DNA of 64,000 nt from Asanoa sp. WMMD1127 (GTDB lineage Bacteria > Actinomycetota > Actinomycetes > Mycobacteriales > Micromonosporaceae): positions 6,014,001-6,078,000 of the forward strand of contig NZ_JARUBP010000001.1 in the NCBI RefSeq assembly GCF_029626225.1. Direction: 5' to 3'. The notes under the pieces were generated by a model that made no database searches, was not told the DNA's origin, and saw only the letters and a program-made list of their open reading frames with translations. The position numbers were made by a program, and so were the translations under genes. Numbering within the stretch: the stretch's first letter is position 1; the number at the start of each line of letters is the position of its first letter. Shown here piece after piece: positions 34,111 to 41,979 of the stretch.

Positions 34111-34706
34111 AGCGCCTTCTTCGCGTCCTCGTAGGTCCCCTGTGGCTGCTCGGCGGCCGGGCTGTAGAAGAGGTTCAGCACGCCGGTCTTGAAGGTGTCC
34201 GCGCGGTTGAGGGTGAGCGGGATCGGCTGCTCCCCGTCGGCGAACAGCTTCATGCCCGTGCCGACCACGATCGGGTGCACGAGCAGGTGCAGCTCGTCGA
34301 GCAGGCCGGCGGCGAGCAGCTGCCGGACGACCGAGACCGAGCCCGACATGCCGATGGCGCCGCCCGGCTCGTTCTTGAGCGCGGTGACGGCCTGGATCAG
34401 GTCGCCGCCGAGCAGCTCCGAGTTGCGCCAGGTGAACTCCAGCGGCTGCCGTGAGACCACGATCTTCCGGGTGTCGCCGAGGGTCTTCGCCATCTCGGCG
34501 TCCTCCTCGCCGGCCAGCTCGCGGTCGGGCCACGCCCCTGCGAAGCTGTCATAGGTCTTGCGCCCGATCAGGTACGTGTCGCAGGCGCTGAGCGTCTCGC
34601 CGACCGCCCGGCCCATCTCGTCGTTGAAGTAGGGGAAGTGCCACTGGTCGGGCGCCTCGACGACGCCGTCGAGCGAAATGAACAGCTGCGCGACGATTCT
34701 CCGCAT
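34107..34706 (-). CDS. Dihydrofolate-reductase-like protein (RibD C-terminal family)
   Basis: A 199-residue protein of the RibD_C/DHFR-like fold. The start MRRIVAQLFISLDGVVEAPDQW is typical, followed by YLIGRKTYDSFAGAWP and GMSGSVSVVRQLLAAGLLDELHLLVHPIVVG, in which the Gly-rich loop binds NADPH. Such proteins reduce pteridine- or flavin-like substrates in only a few studied cases; most, including this one, have no known substrate. ATG at 34706 is clear. Confidence 0.88.
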   Translation of the reverse strand: MRRIVAQLFISLDGVVEAPDQWHFPYFNDEMGRAVGETLSACDTYLIGRKTYDSFAGAWPDRELAGEEDAEMAKTLGDTRKIVVSRQPLEFTWRNSELLGGDLIQAVTALKNEPGGAIGMSGSVSVVRQLLAAGLLDELHLLVHPIVVGTGMKLFADGEQPIPLTLNRADTFKTGVLNLFYSPAAEQPQGTYEDAKKAL

Positions 34707-34800
34707 AACGGCGACCCTAGCAGCGTTGACGTGAAAGCCTTATCCGGCACATGTGGCATCGGCGGATCGACATCCGCGCCCCCGGAAAGGAATCGTCGCG

Positions 34801-36123
34801 ATGGTCCGTCCTGCCTTGGTCGCTGTGGTGACCGCGGCCGCGCTGGTGCTCGGCGCGGCCGGACCGGCCGCGGCCACCGGCCCCAACTCGTCGCTCGATT
34901 CGGCGTTCTCGGCCGCGTCCGCCCGCTACGGCGTGCCCCGGGACGTGTTGGTGGCGCTCGGTTGGGCGCAGTCCCGGTTGGACCAGCGGGCCGCCGGGCG
35001 CACCGGCGCTTGTGGAGTGATGCAGCTGACCGACGACGGCGCCACCCGCACGCTGCCCGAGGCGACGGCGCTGACCGGGCTGTCCCGGGCCGAGCTGTGC
35101 GGTGGCGCGGTGGCCAACGCGTCCGGCGCCGCCGCGGTGCTGCGCTCCTACGCCGACCAGGAAGGGCTCGACCGGGCGGCCCGGTCCGACGCCAACCGGT
35201 GGTACGTGGCGGTCGCCCGGTTCGCCGGCGCCGTCGACGACGGGATCGCCCGCCTCTACGCCGACACGGTCTTCGACCACCTGGCCGCCGGGTTCGCCGG
35301 GCCGCCCCGGCTGGCGCCCCGGGCGGTGGCGCCGGTGCGCGGGCGGCTCGCCGACGTGCCCGCCTGGGGCAGCGCCGGCCCGCGCAGTCCCGACCACCCT
35401 GAGGCGGTGTGGTCGCCGGCGCACAAGGACAACTTCGCGGTCGCGGACCGGGAGAAGAGCCACCCGATCGACTTCGTCGTCATCCACGTCACGCAGGGTG
35501 CGTACGCCGGGACCCTCGCCTGGTTCAAGAACCCGCGGTCGGAGGTGAGCGCCCACTACACGGTGCGCTCGACGGACGGCGCGCTGGCGCAGTCGGTGCG
35601 CGAGAAGGACATCGCCTGGCACGCCGGCAACAAGGACTACAACGCCCGGTCGATCGGCATCGAGCACGAGGGGTTCGTCGACAACCCGGCGTGGTTCACC
35701 GACGCCATGTACCGGGAGTCCGCCGCGCTGACCCGGGCGCTGACCCGGAAGTACAAGATCCCGCGGGACCGGGCGCACATCGTCGCCCACCGCGAGGTGC
35801 CCGGCGCCGACCACACCGACCCCGGGCCGCACTGGAACTGGACCTACTACCTGCAGCTGGTCAACGGGGTCTGGGGCAAGGGCACGGGCACGGCCGGTGC
35901 GCGGCTCAACGTGCGCGGCGGGCCCGGCACCGGCCACCCGGTGGTGGGCACGGTGGCCAAGGGCGCCAAGGCGACCATCTGGTGCCAGCGCGCCGGGAGC
36001 AGGGTGACCGGCACCTACGGCACGAGCACCGTCTGGGACCGGATCGGCACCAACCGGTGGGTGGCGCACAGCTACCTGAAGACCGGGCATCCGGGATTCA
36101 TCCCGGGCGTGCCGCGCTGCTGA
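34801..36123 (+). CDS. Secreted N-acetylmuramoyl-L-alanine amidase with SH3 domain (copy 1)
   Basis: A 440-residue exported cell-wall enzyme. The signal peptide ends near residue 26. Residues about 30-165 resemble a lytic-transglycosylase/lysozyme-like domain, but the usual catalytic Glu is Gln57 (AQSRLD in place of xESxFD). An Amidase_2/PGRP domain (about 215-360) has zinc-ligand His residues in FVVIHVTQG and IVAHREVPGADHTDPG, and the WHAGNKDYN and IGIEHEG motifs. A bacterial SH3-like domain (about 370-440) has LNVRGGPGTGHPVVGTV. It cleaves the bond between muramic acid and stem peptide, in self-wall turnover or against other bacteria. A close paralogue follows 73 bp downstream. Confidence 0.92.
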   Translation: MVRPALVAVVTAAALVLGAAGPAAATGPNSSLDSAFSAASARYGVPRDVLVALGWAQSRLDQRAAGRTGACGVMQLTDDGATRTLPEATALTGLSRAELCGGAVANASGAAAVLRSYADQEGLDRAARSDANRWYVAVARFAGAVDDGIARLYADTVFDHLAAGFAGPPRLAPRAVAPVRGRLADVPAWGSAGPRSPDHPEAVWSPAHKDNFAVADREKSHPIDFVVIHVTQGAYAGTLAWFKNPRSEVSAHYTVRSTDGALAQSVREKDIAWHAGNKDYNARSIGIEHEGFVDNPAWFTDAMYRESAALTRALTRKYKIPRDRAHIVAHREVPGADHTDPGPHWNWTYYLQLVNGVWGKGTGTAGARLNVRGGPGTGHPVVGTVAKGAKATIWCQRAGSRVTGTYGTSTVWDRIGTNRWVAHSYLKTGHPGFIPGVPRC

Positions 36124-36196
36124 AGAAAACTTTCACTTCCTTAGGGCTTGGTGAATCTACTTTACATCGAAGTTCATCACCATGTACGGTTCGCGC

Positions 36197-37531
36197 ATGG
36201 TCCGCCGTCCGTTGCTCTCGCTGGTGCTGGCCGTGGCCCTCGTCGCCGCCGCGCCGGCCGCTCCGTCCGCCGCCGCCGACCGCACGCCGTCCGCCGCCTT
36301 CACCGCCGCGGCCGCGCGCTACGACGTACCCCGTGATCTGCTGGTGTCGTTGGGTTATGCCCAGTCCAGGTTGGACGAACGGGCGGCCGGGCGGTCCGGC
36401 GGCCACGGCATGATGCAGCTCGCCGACAACGGGGTTTCGCGCACCCTGTCCGAGGCGTCCGCGCTGACCGGGCTGTCCCGGGCCGCGCTGCGCACCAGCT
36501 CACCGGCCAACGTCGCCGGCGCGGCCGCGGTGCTGCGCTCCTACGCCGACTCCGCCGGGCTCGACGCGGCCGCCCGGGCCGACCTCGACCGGTGGTATCC
36601 GGCCGTCGCACGGTTCGCCGGCGCGGTCGACGACACGGTGGCGCGGCTGTTCGCCGACACCGTCTACGACCAGCTGGCCACCGGGTTCGAGGGCCCGCTG
36701 AGCGTCTCGGCCCGGCCGGTGGCGCCGGACCGCGGCAAGCTCGCCCGGGTGCCGGCCTGGGGATCGGGCGACGTGGGGGTGCTCAGTGCCGACTACCCGC
36801 CGGCCGCGTGGGCGCCGGCCAACAGCGCCAACTTCACCGTCTCCAGCCGGGAGAGCAGCTACCCGATCGACTTCGTGGTCATCCACGTGACGCAGGGGTC
36901 GTACGCCGGGAGCATCTCCTGGTTCCAGAACCCCGCCTCGAAGGTCAGCGCGCACTACACGTTCCGGTCGTCCGACGGGGCGGTGACGCAGTCGGTGCGG
37001 GAGAAGGACATCGGCTGGCACGCCGGCAACTGGGACTACAACACACGGTCGATCGGCATCGAGCACGAGGGCTTCGTCGACAACCCGGCGTGGTTCACCG
37101 ACGCGATGTACCGGGCGTCGGCCACGCTGACCCGCAACCTGACCACGAAATATGGCATTCCGCGCGACCGGGCGCACATCATCGCCCACCGCGAGGTGCC
37201 CGGCGCCACCCACACCGACCCCGGTCCACACTGGAACTGGACCTACTACATGCAGCTCGTCAACGGCGTCACCGGCACGGGCAGCGGGACGGTCGACACG
37301 GCGTCGACCAACCTGAACGTCCGGGGTGGACCGGGCACGGGCTACGCGGTGGTCGGCTCGGTGGCCGACGGGGCGCGGGTGACGGTCTGGTGCCAGGCGA
37401 CCGGCACGACCGTGACCGGCACGTTCGGCACGAGCAACGTCTGGAACCGGATCGGCACGGGCCGCTGGGTCTCCGACACCTTCGTCAACACGGGTCACAA
37501 CGGGTTCATCCCCGGCGTCCCACGCTGCTGA
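36197..37531 (+). CDS. Secreted N-acetylmuramoyl-L-alanine amidase with SH3 domain (copy 2)
   Basis: A 444-residue paralogue of the preceding gene with the same order: signal peptide (cleavage near residue 27), lysozyme-like domain with Gln56 in place of catalytic Glu, Amidase_2 domain (FVVIHVTQG, HIIAHREVPGATHTDPG), and SH3 domain ending in NTGHNGFIPGVPRC. The N-terminal and linker regions differ more than the amidase core, pointing to an old tandem duplication. ATG at 36197 starts a normal signal peptide; an in-frame ATG 15 bp earlier is possible. The short spacer contains GAAAACTTTCACTTCC, similar to motifs seen before secreted-hydrolase genes of actinobacteria (weak). Its end overlaps the convergent AraC gene by 37 bp. 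Confidence 0.92.
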   Translation: MVRRPLLSLVLAVALVAAAPAAPSAAADRTPSAAFTAAAARYDVPRDLLVSLGYAQSRLDERAAGRSGGHGMMQLADNGVSRTLSEASALTGLSRAALRTSSPANVAGAAAVLRSYADSAGLDAAARADLDRWYPAVARFAGAVDDTVARLFADTVYDQLATGFEGPLSVSARPVAPDRGKLARVPAWGSGDVGVLSADYPPAAWAPANSANFTVSSRESSYPIDFVVIHVTQGSYAGSISWFQNPASKVSAHYTFRSSDGAVTQSVREKDIGWHAGNWDYNTRSIGIEHEGFVDNPAWFTDAMYRASATLTRNLTTKYGIPRDRAHIIAHREVPGATHTDPGPHWNWTYYMQLVNGVTGTGSGTVDTASTNLNVRGGPGTGYAVVGSVADGARVTVWCQATGTTVTGTFGTSNVWNRIGTGRWVSDTFVNTGHNGFIPGVPRC

Positions 37532-38496
37532 GCCGACGGCGCGGCGCGGTGCTGCCGTGGGGTGGCGCCGCGCACGCGTTTGAACGCCACGCTCAGCGCG
37601 AACGCGTTGGCGTAGCCGACCTCGCGGGCGATCGCGCTGACCGTCGCGTCGGTGTTGCGCAGCGCCTCGGCCGCCAGGTCCAGGCGCCAGTGCGTCAGAT
37701 AGGTCATCGGCGGCTGCCCGACGAGCGCGGTGAACCGGCGCGCGAACGCCGCCCGGGACGCGCCCGTGGCGGCGGCCAGCGTCGCCACCGTCCAGGGCCG
37801 GGCCGGATCGTCGTGGATCACCCGCAGCGCCGGTCCGACGAGCGGATCGCCGTGGGCCTTGTACCACCCGGGCGGGTCGGCGCCGGGCCGGGCGAACCAG
37901 GCGCGCAGCGTGGCGACGAGGGCGAGGTCCAGCAGCCGGTCGAGGACCACCTGCTGGCCCGGCTCGTCGCGGCTCACCTCGGCCGCCAGCAGGTCCAGCA
38001 CCGGCTCGGACCGCACGTCCTCCCGGGGGACCCGCAGCACGGTGGGCAGCGTGTCGAGCAGCCGCCGGTTGACATGGGCCGAGACCTGGTAGGTGCCGCT
38101 GGCGACGACCGATTGGGTGTGCGGCGCGCGGGCGGCCGGGCCGGCGCGGGGACCGAGCGCGCTGGTGTTCGTGCTGAGGCGGAACGCCGCGGTGACGTCC
38201 TGACCGTCCTCGTCGGTCAGCCGGTTGTCCGGGTGGACCACAAGGGACGGACGGGTGTCGGGCCGGTCGGCCACGGTGTAGGGCTCGGGCCCGCGCACGA
38301 TCACGACGTCGCCGGTGTGGACAAGGGTCGGCTCGGCGCCGTCGGGGACGACCCAGGCGTGCCCGCGCAGGGGCGTGGCCAGGGCGAGCGGCGCGCGGTC
38401 GGCGATCCGGAGCGCCCACGGCGGCTCCAGGACGGCCTGGCAGAACGCGGCGCTGCGGGCCCGGACGCCGTCGAGCAGGTCTCCCAGCGGGTCCAT
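37495..38496 (-). CDS. AraC-family regulator with cupin-type sensor domain
   Basis: A 333-residue regulator. The N-terminal 190 residues match the Cupin_6 sensor of AraC proteins (start MDPLGDLLDGVRARSAAFCQ, with the GDVVIVRGPEPYTVAD strand). Residues about 215-310 hold the two helix-turn-helix elements: WTVATLAAATGASRAAFARRFTALVG, then ISAIAREVGYANAFALSVAFKR-like sequence. It is divergent from the NmrA-like gene, a very common pairing in which the AraC protein controls the redox gene. The effector is unknown. Confidence 0.9.
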   Translation of the reverse strand: MDPLGDLLDGVRARSAAFCQAVLEPPWALRIADRAPLALATPLRGHAWVVPDGAEPTLVHTGDVVIVRGPEPYTVADRPDTRPSLVVHPDNRLTDEDGQDVTAAFRLSTNTSALGPRAGPAARAPHTQSVVASGTYQVSAHVNRRLLDTLPTVLRVPREDVRSEPVLDLLAAEVSRDEPGQQVVLDRLLDLALVATLRAWFARPGADPPGWYKAHGDPLVGPALRVIHDDPARPWTVATLAAATGASRAAFARRFTALVGQPPMTYLTHWRLDLAAEALRNTDATVSAIAREVGYANAFALSVAFKRVRGATPRQHRAAPSAQQRGTPGMNPL

Positions 38497-38578
38497 GCCC
38501 TGACAGCGTAGACGGTCTGACAGGCGAACGAGCCGGACAAACATGGATCGTCTCGCCGGCCGGCCGTTCACTGAAGGC

Positions 38579-39394
38579 ATGTATGCGATCACTGGTATCA
38601 CGGGACATGTCGGGGGAGCGACCGTCCGCGCGCTGCGGGCCGTCGGGGAGCGGGTGCGCGCCGTGACCAGAGGCCCGGGCGGCGCGGATTTCATGGACCG
38701 GCGCGCGTTGGCGGCCGCCTTCGCGGGCTGCGACGGCGCATTCGTCCTGCTGCCGACGGATCCGGCGTTGGACGACGCGGGGCATCGGCGGATGGCGGAC
38801 TCCATCGCGGCGGCGGTCGAGGCCAGTGGGGTGCCGCATGTGGTGGCGCTCTCGTCGGTCGGCGCCGACCAGCCCGACGGGACCGGCCCGATCCGCTGGC
38901 TGCACCATCTGGAGAACGGGCTGCGGGCGACCGGCGCACGGGTGACCGCGCTGCGCTCGCCGCACTTCCAGGAGAAGGTCTCGGCCGTCCTCGGCGCGGC
39001 GGCCGGCGGGATCTATCCCGTGTTCGGGTCCGCCGACGTGCCGACGCCGATGGTGGCGACGCGCGACGTCGGTGCTGTTGTCGCACGGGCCCTCGTGTCG
39101 CCACCGGCGGCGAGCGAGGTCGTCGACCTGGCGGCGCCGCGTTATACCGAGCGCGAGGTGGCGGCGGCGCTGGGCGCGGTGCTCGGCCGGGCCCTGTCGT
39201 TGGTCACCGTGCCGCGGGCCGGCTGGGCCGATGCGCTGCGCGGGGCGGGTGTGCCGCCGACGCTCGTCGGTGAGCTGGTCGCCCTCTACGACGCCGAGGA
39301 ACGCGGATCGCTGCGGCCCTGCGGCGACCGGATGGTGTCGTGCGCGACACCCCTCGCGGAGACGTTGCGCACCGTGGTCGGGGTGCCGGCATGA
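38579..39394 (+). CDS. NmrA-like NAD(P)-binding protein
   Basis: A 271-residue atypical SDR. MYAITGITGHVGGATVRALRA carries the dinucleotide glycine motif, and HVVALSSVGADQPDGTGPIRWLHHLE is typical of NmrA/HSCARG proteins that sense the NADP/NADPH ratio or reduce quinones. ATG at 38579 has an AAGG box; an upstream ATG at 38543 would add 12 residues. It is divergent from the AraC regulator and overlaps the next SDR gene by ATGA, so both enzymes are coexpressed. Confidence 0.87.
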   Translation: MYAITGITGHVGGATVRALRAVGERVRAVTRGPGGADFMDRRALAAAFAGCDGAFVLLPTDPALDDAGHRRMADSIAAAVEASGVPHVVALSSVGADQPDGTGPIRWLHHLENGLRATGARVTALRSPHFQEKVSAVLGAAAGGIYPVFGSADVPTPMVATRDVGAVVARALVSPPAASEVVDLAAPRYTEREVAAALGAVLGRALSLVTVPRAGWADALRGAGVPPTLVGELVALYDAEERGSLRPCGDRMVSCATPLAETLRTVVGVPA

Positions 39395-40278
39395 GCGGGT
39401 GGGATGCCGGGGACGTGCCGGACCAGCGTGGGCGGACGGTGGTCGTCACCGGGGCCAACGGCGGTCTCGGGCTGGAGGTCACTCGCGTCCTGGCCGGCGC
39501 CGGCGCGACGGTGGTGATGGCGTGCCGCGACGTCGCGAAGGCACGTTCGGTCGCGTCCGGGATCGACGGCCGGACCGTGGTGCGGGCGCTCGACCTGAGC
39601 GACCTTTCGTCCGTGCGGTCGTTCGCCGGCGGGCTCGGGCCGGTCGACGTGCTGGTCAACAACGCGGGGGTGCTGGCCGTGCCGTGGGGCGTGACGGCGG
39701 ACGGGTTCGAGCGGCACATCGGCGTCAACCACCTCGGGCCGTTCCTGCTCACCGGGCTGCTGATCAACCGGGTACGCGACCGCGTCGTCACCGTGACCAG
39801 CGGCCTGCACGTGCTCGGCCGGATCGACGACGACCTGCAGTGGCAGCGGCGGCGCTACCGGCGGTGGTCCGCGTACGCCCAGTCCAAGCTGGCCAATCTG
39901 CTCTTCGCCTATGAGCTCCAGCGGCGGCTGGTCGCGGCCGGTCGACGGACGATGTCGGTGGCGGCGCATCCGGGTGTCGCCGCCACCGAGGGGCAGCGGC
40001 GGGACACGTCGCTGTCGGGCCGGATCCTGGCCGGCGGGCCGGCGCAGAGCCCGCGGATGGGCGCGCTGCCAATCCTGTACGCGGCGACGGTCGCCGACGT
40101 GCCGGGTGGCGGGTGTGTGGGGCCGGACGGGTTGTTCGGTCGCACAGGCCATCCCACGGTGGTGCGGACGAGCCGGAGGTCCCGTTCCCCGGTGGCTGCG
40201 GCGCGGCTGTGGTCGCGGTCGGAGGAGCTGGTCGGCGCGCGCTACGACATCGTCCCGCTGACGGCCGCGCCGGCCTGA
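39391..40278 (+). CDS. Classical short-chain dehydrogenase/reductase
   Basis: A 295-residue NAD(P)-dependent oxidoreductase of the retinol-dehydrogenase/WWOX-like SDR type. Cofactor motif TGANGGLG is at 20-27, NNAG at 90-93, catalytic Ser137 in VTVTSGLH, and Tyr162-x3-Lys166 in AYAQSK. The C-terminal third includes the VAAHPGV segment normal for this branch. The substrate is unknown. It is translationally coupled to the NmrA-like gene and probably under the same AraC regulator. Confidence 0.9.
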   Translation: MSGWDAGDVPDQRGRTVVVTGANGGLGLEVTRVLAGAGATVVMACRDVAKARSVASGIDGRTVVRALDLSDLSSVRSFAGGLGPVDVLVNNAGVLAVPWGVTADGFERHIGVNHLGPFLLTGLLINRVRDRVVTVTSGLHVLGRIDDDLQWQRRRYRRWSAYAQSKLANLLFAYELQRRLVAAGRRTMSVAAHPGVAATEGQRRDTSLSGRILAGGPAQSPRMGALPILYAATVADVPGGGCVGPDGLFGRTGHPTVVRTSRRSRSPVAAARLWSRSEELVGARYDIVPLTAAPA

Positions 40279-40279
40279 A

Positions 40280-40312
40280 CCGCGCCGGCGCGGCCACGGT
40301 CGTCGTGGCCGT
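40280..40312. terminator. GC-rich palindrome downstream of the SDR gene
   Basis: CCGCGCCGGCGCGG (40280-40293) is a perfect palindrome directly after the stop codon, followed by CCACG-N5-CGTGG (40294-40308). Together they may form a termination structure; there is no U-tract. Confidence 0.35.
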
Positions 40313-40423
40313 CAGCCTGCTCGGATGTCATGCGGCGCGGGTGCCCCAGGCGCGGCTCCGGACCTGCCGCGGCGTGGCCGGAAACGGTCATATCGCTGCT
40401 CTGCGGGCACAAGGATGGGAACC

Positions 40424-40759
40424 ATGACGACGTCCGAGTTTCTCGCCTCGACCACGTTCGAGGTGCCGGGGTACCGCGTCGAGCGCACGCTCGGCATAGC
40501 TTGGGGAATCATCGTGCGCAGCGTCGGTGTGGTCCGCGGGGTGACCGGCGGGCTCAAGGCGCTGCGGCAGGGCGAGGTCTCCGAATATACGTCGGTGGTC
40601 GACGCGGCCCGGCACACCGCTTTCGAGCGGCTGGTGGCGCACGCCCACGAAGTCGGTGGCAACGCGGTGGTCGGGGTGCGGTTCGACTCGTCCGACATCG
40701 GCAACGGGCTGTCCGAGATCGTGGCCTACGGCACAGCCGCGGTCGTCACGCCGGCCTAG
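40424..40759 (+). CDS. YbjQ/UPF0145-family protein
   Basis: A 111-residue protein with the heavy-metal-binding-like YbjQ fold: ASTTFEVPGYRVERTLGIAWGIIVRS, then AHEVGGNAVVGVRFD. Members form pentameric or decameric assemblies, and their biological role is unknown. ATG at 40424 is preceded by AAGGATGGG. It stands alone between the SDR gene and the putative lipoprotein genes. Confidence 0.88.
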   Translation: MTTSEFLASTTFEVPGYRVERTLGIAWGIIVRSVGVVRGVTGGLKALRQGEVSEYTSVVDAARHTAFERLVAHAHEVGGNAVVGVRFDSSDIGNGLSEIVAYGTAAVVTPA

Positions 40760-40874
40760 TTTCCGCAGCTCAGGGCGTGGCGTCGGTCACGCGCCGCGCG
40801 GCCCTCCGGTCGGCCTCCGCTCAAGATCGGTTAGTGTCGCAGCCGCTCAGGTGTCCCACTATTTAGGAGCGGTA

Positions 40875-41324
40875 ATGCGGCGCGGTCTCGCCACGGTGGT
40901 CATGCTCGGACTCGTCGGCCTTGGCGCCGCCGCGTGCGGCTCGGACGGCGACGGTGCCGCGGTGGATCCGTCGGGCGCGGCCGCCTCGGCGCCGGTCGAC
41001 GACGTGGAGGTCACGACGGTGGCGGCCTGCGACGCGGCGATCGCGGACAGCGAGGCCCGCCGCAAGGAGGTCGACGACTCGCTGGCGAAGCTGGCCACCG
41101 CGGGCGGCGCCGAGGCCGCGCCGGTCGAGAAGGCGGTGGACGACACGATGACGTGGTGGGCGTACCAGCTCACGGTCCTGGCCGCCAAGGACATCGACAG
41201 CGACGTGCGAACGGTGCTGACCGAGGCCGCCGCCACCATCGAGAAGCTGAACACGCCGAGCCTGGCGCAGAACGTCTCCGCCCTCGACAGCATCCCGACG
41301 AAGATCAAGAACGTCTGCGCGTAG
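40875..41324 (+). CDS. Putative lipoprotein of unknown function (copy 1)
   Basis: A 149-residue exported protein. A short basic start and hydrophobic stretch end at LGLGAAAC, with Cys21 as the likely lipid-anchored residue; the box is weak because positions -3 to -1 are all Ala. An Ala/Asp-rich spacer follows, then an all-helical domain (about 50-149) ending in DSIPTKIKNVCA with two further Cys (52 and 148) that could form a disulfide. A TAGGAGCGG ribosome site precedes ATG 40875. The next gene is a paralogue with the same layout. Confidence 0.65.
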   Translation: MRRGLATVVMLGLVGLGAAACGSDGDGAAVDPSGAAASAPVDDVEVTTVAACDAAIADSEARRKEVDDSLAKLATAGGAEAAPVEKAVDDTMTWWAYQLTVLAAKDIDSDVRTVLTEAAATIEKLNTPSLAQNVSALDSIPTKIKNVCA

Positions 41325-41378
41325 TCGTCAAGATCAGATAGCATGCGGCGCTCACCCCCCCTTTATCGAGGAGCAAGC

Positions 41379-41876
41379 ATGCGGCGAAGTATCGCCACTG
41401 TCGTTCTGGTTTCGGTCGTCGCCCTGGGCGCGGCGGCCTGCGGATCGTCCGACGGGGACACCGCCGCCGGCGGCGCGTCGCCGTCGGCGGCCGCCACCAC
41501 CGCCGGCGCGTCGGCCGCGACCCAGGCCGCCTGCCAGGAAGCGATCGCGGCCAGCGAGTCGGGCGCGAAGGCGTTCGGCAGCGGCATGGAGGAGATGCAG
41601 AAGCTGATCCTCGAGTACACGAAGAACCCTGACGACAAGGCCATGGAGGCCAAGGGCACCGAGCTCGAAACCAAGATGCGCGGCGATCTGAAGGCGTGGG
41701 GCGAGAAGCTCACCGCGCTGGCGGGCCAGGACGTCGACGCCACGGTGAAGACCGCCCTGACCGACGCGGCCAAGACCGTCACCGACATGAACGCCGACGA
41801 CAACGAGGCGACCGGTCCGGAGGCCCAGGCCGCCCTGGACGGCGTCGTAACGAAGATCAAGACCGCCTGCGCGTAG
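41379..41876 (+). CDS. Putative lipoprotein of unknown function (copy 2)
   Basis: A 165-residue paralogue of the preceding gene: start MRRSIATVV, signal ending LGAAAC with Cys21, an Ala/Ser/Thr-rich spacer, then a helical domain with QAACQEAIAAS and terminal DGVVTKIKTACA. Both copies keep a Cys at the domain start and one at the penultimate position. GAGGAGC is the ribosome site. An 11-bp-stem terminator follows. The family is not one I recognise; it is probably a small surface helical domain held by one disulfide. Confidence 0.65.
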   Translation: MRRSIATVVLVSVVALGAAACGSSDGDTAAGGASPSAAATTAGASAATQAACQEAIAASESGAKAFGSGMEEMQKLILEYTKNPDDKAMEAKGTELETKMRGDLKAWGEKLTALAGQDVDATVKTALTDAAKTVTDMNADDNEATGPEAQAALDGVVTKIKTACA

Positions 41877-41891
41877 CTTCGGCGCCAACTG

Positions 41892-41928
41892 AAGACCGCC
41901 TCCCGCCTTCGCCGCGAGAGGCGGTCTT
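41892..41928. terminator. Intrinsic terminator between convergent genes
   Basis: AAGACCGCCTC and GAGGCGGTCTT form a perfect 11-bp stem with a 15-nt loop, 16 bp after the second lipoprotein-like gene and 52 bp from the end of the convergent kinase gene. TTGCTTGTGGTCTTT follows as a weak U-rich tract. Confidence 0.8.
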
Positions 41929-41979
41929 GCTTGTGGTCTTTCGCGACAGCGGCTTCGGTCGGTCGAGGTTCGGATCGGC

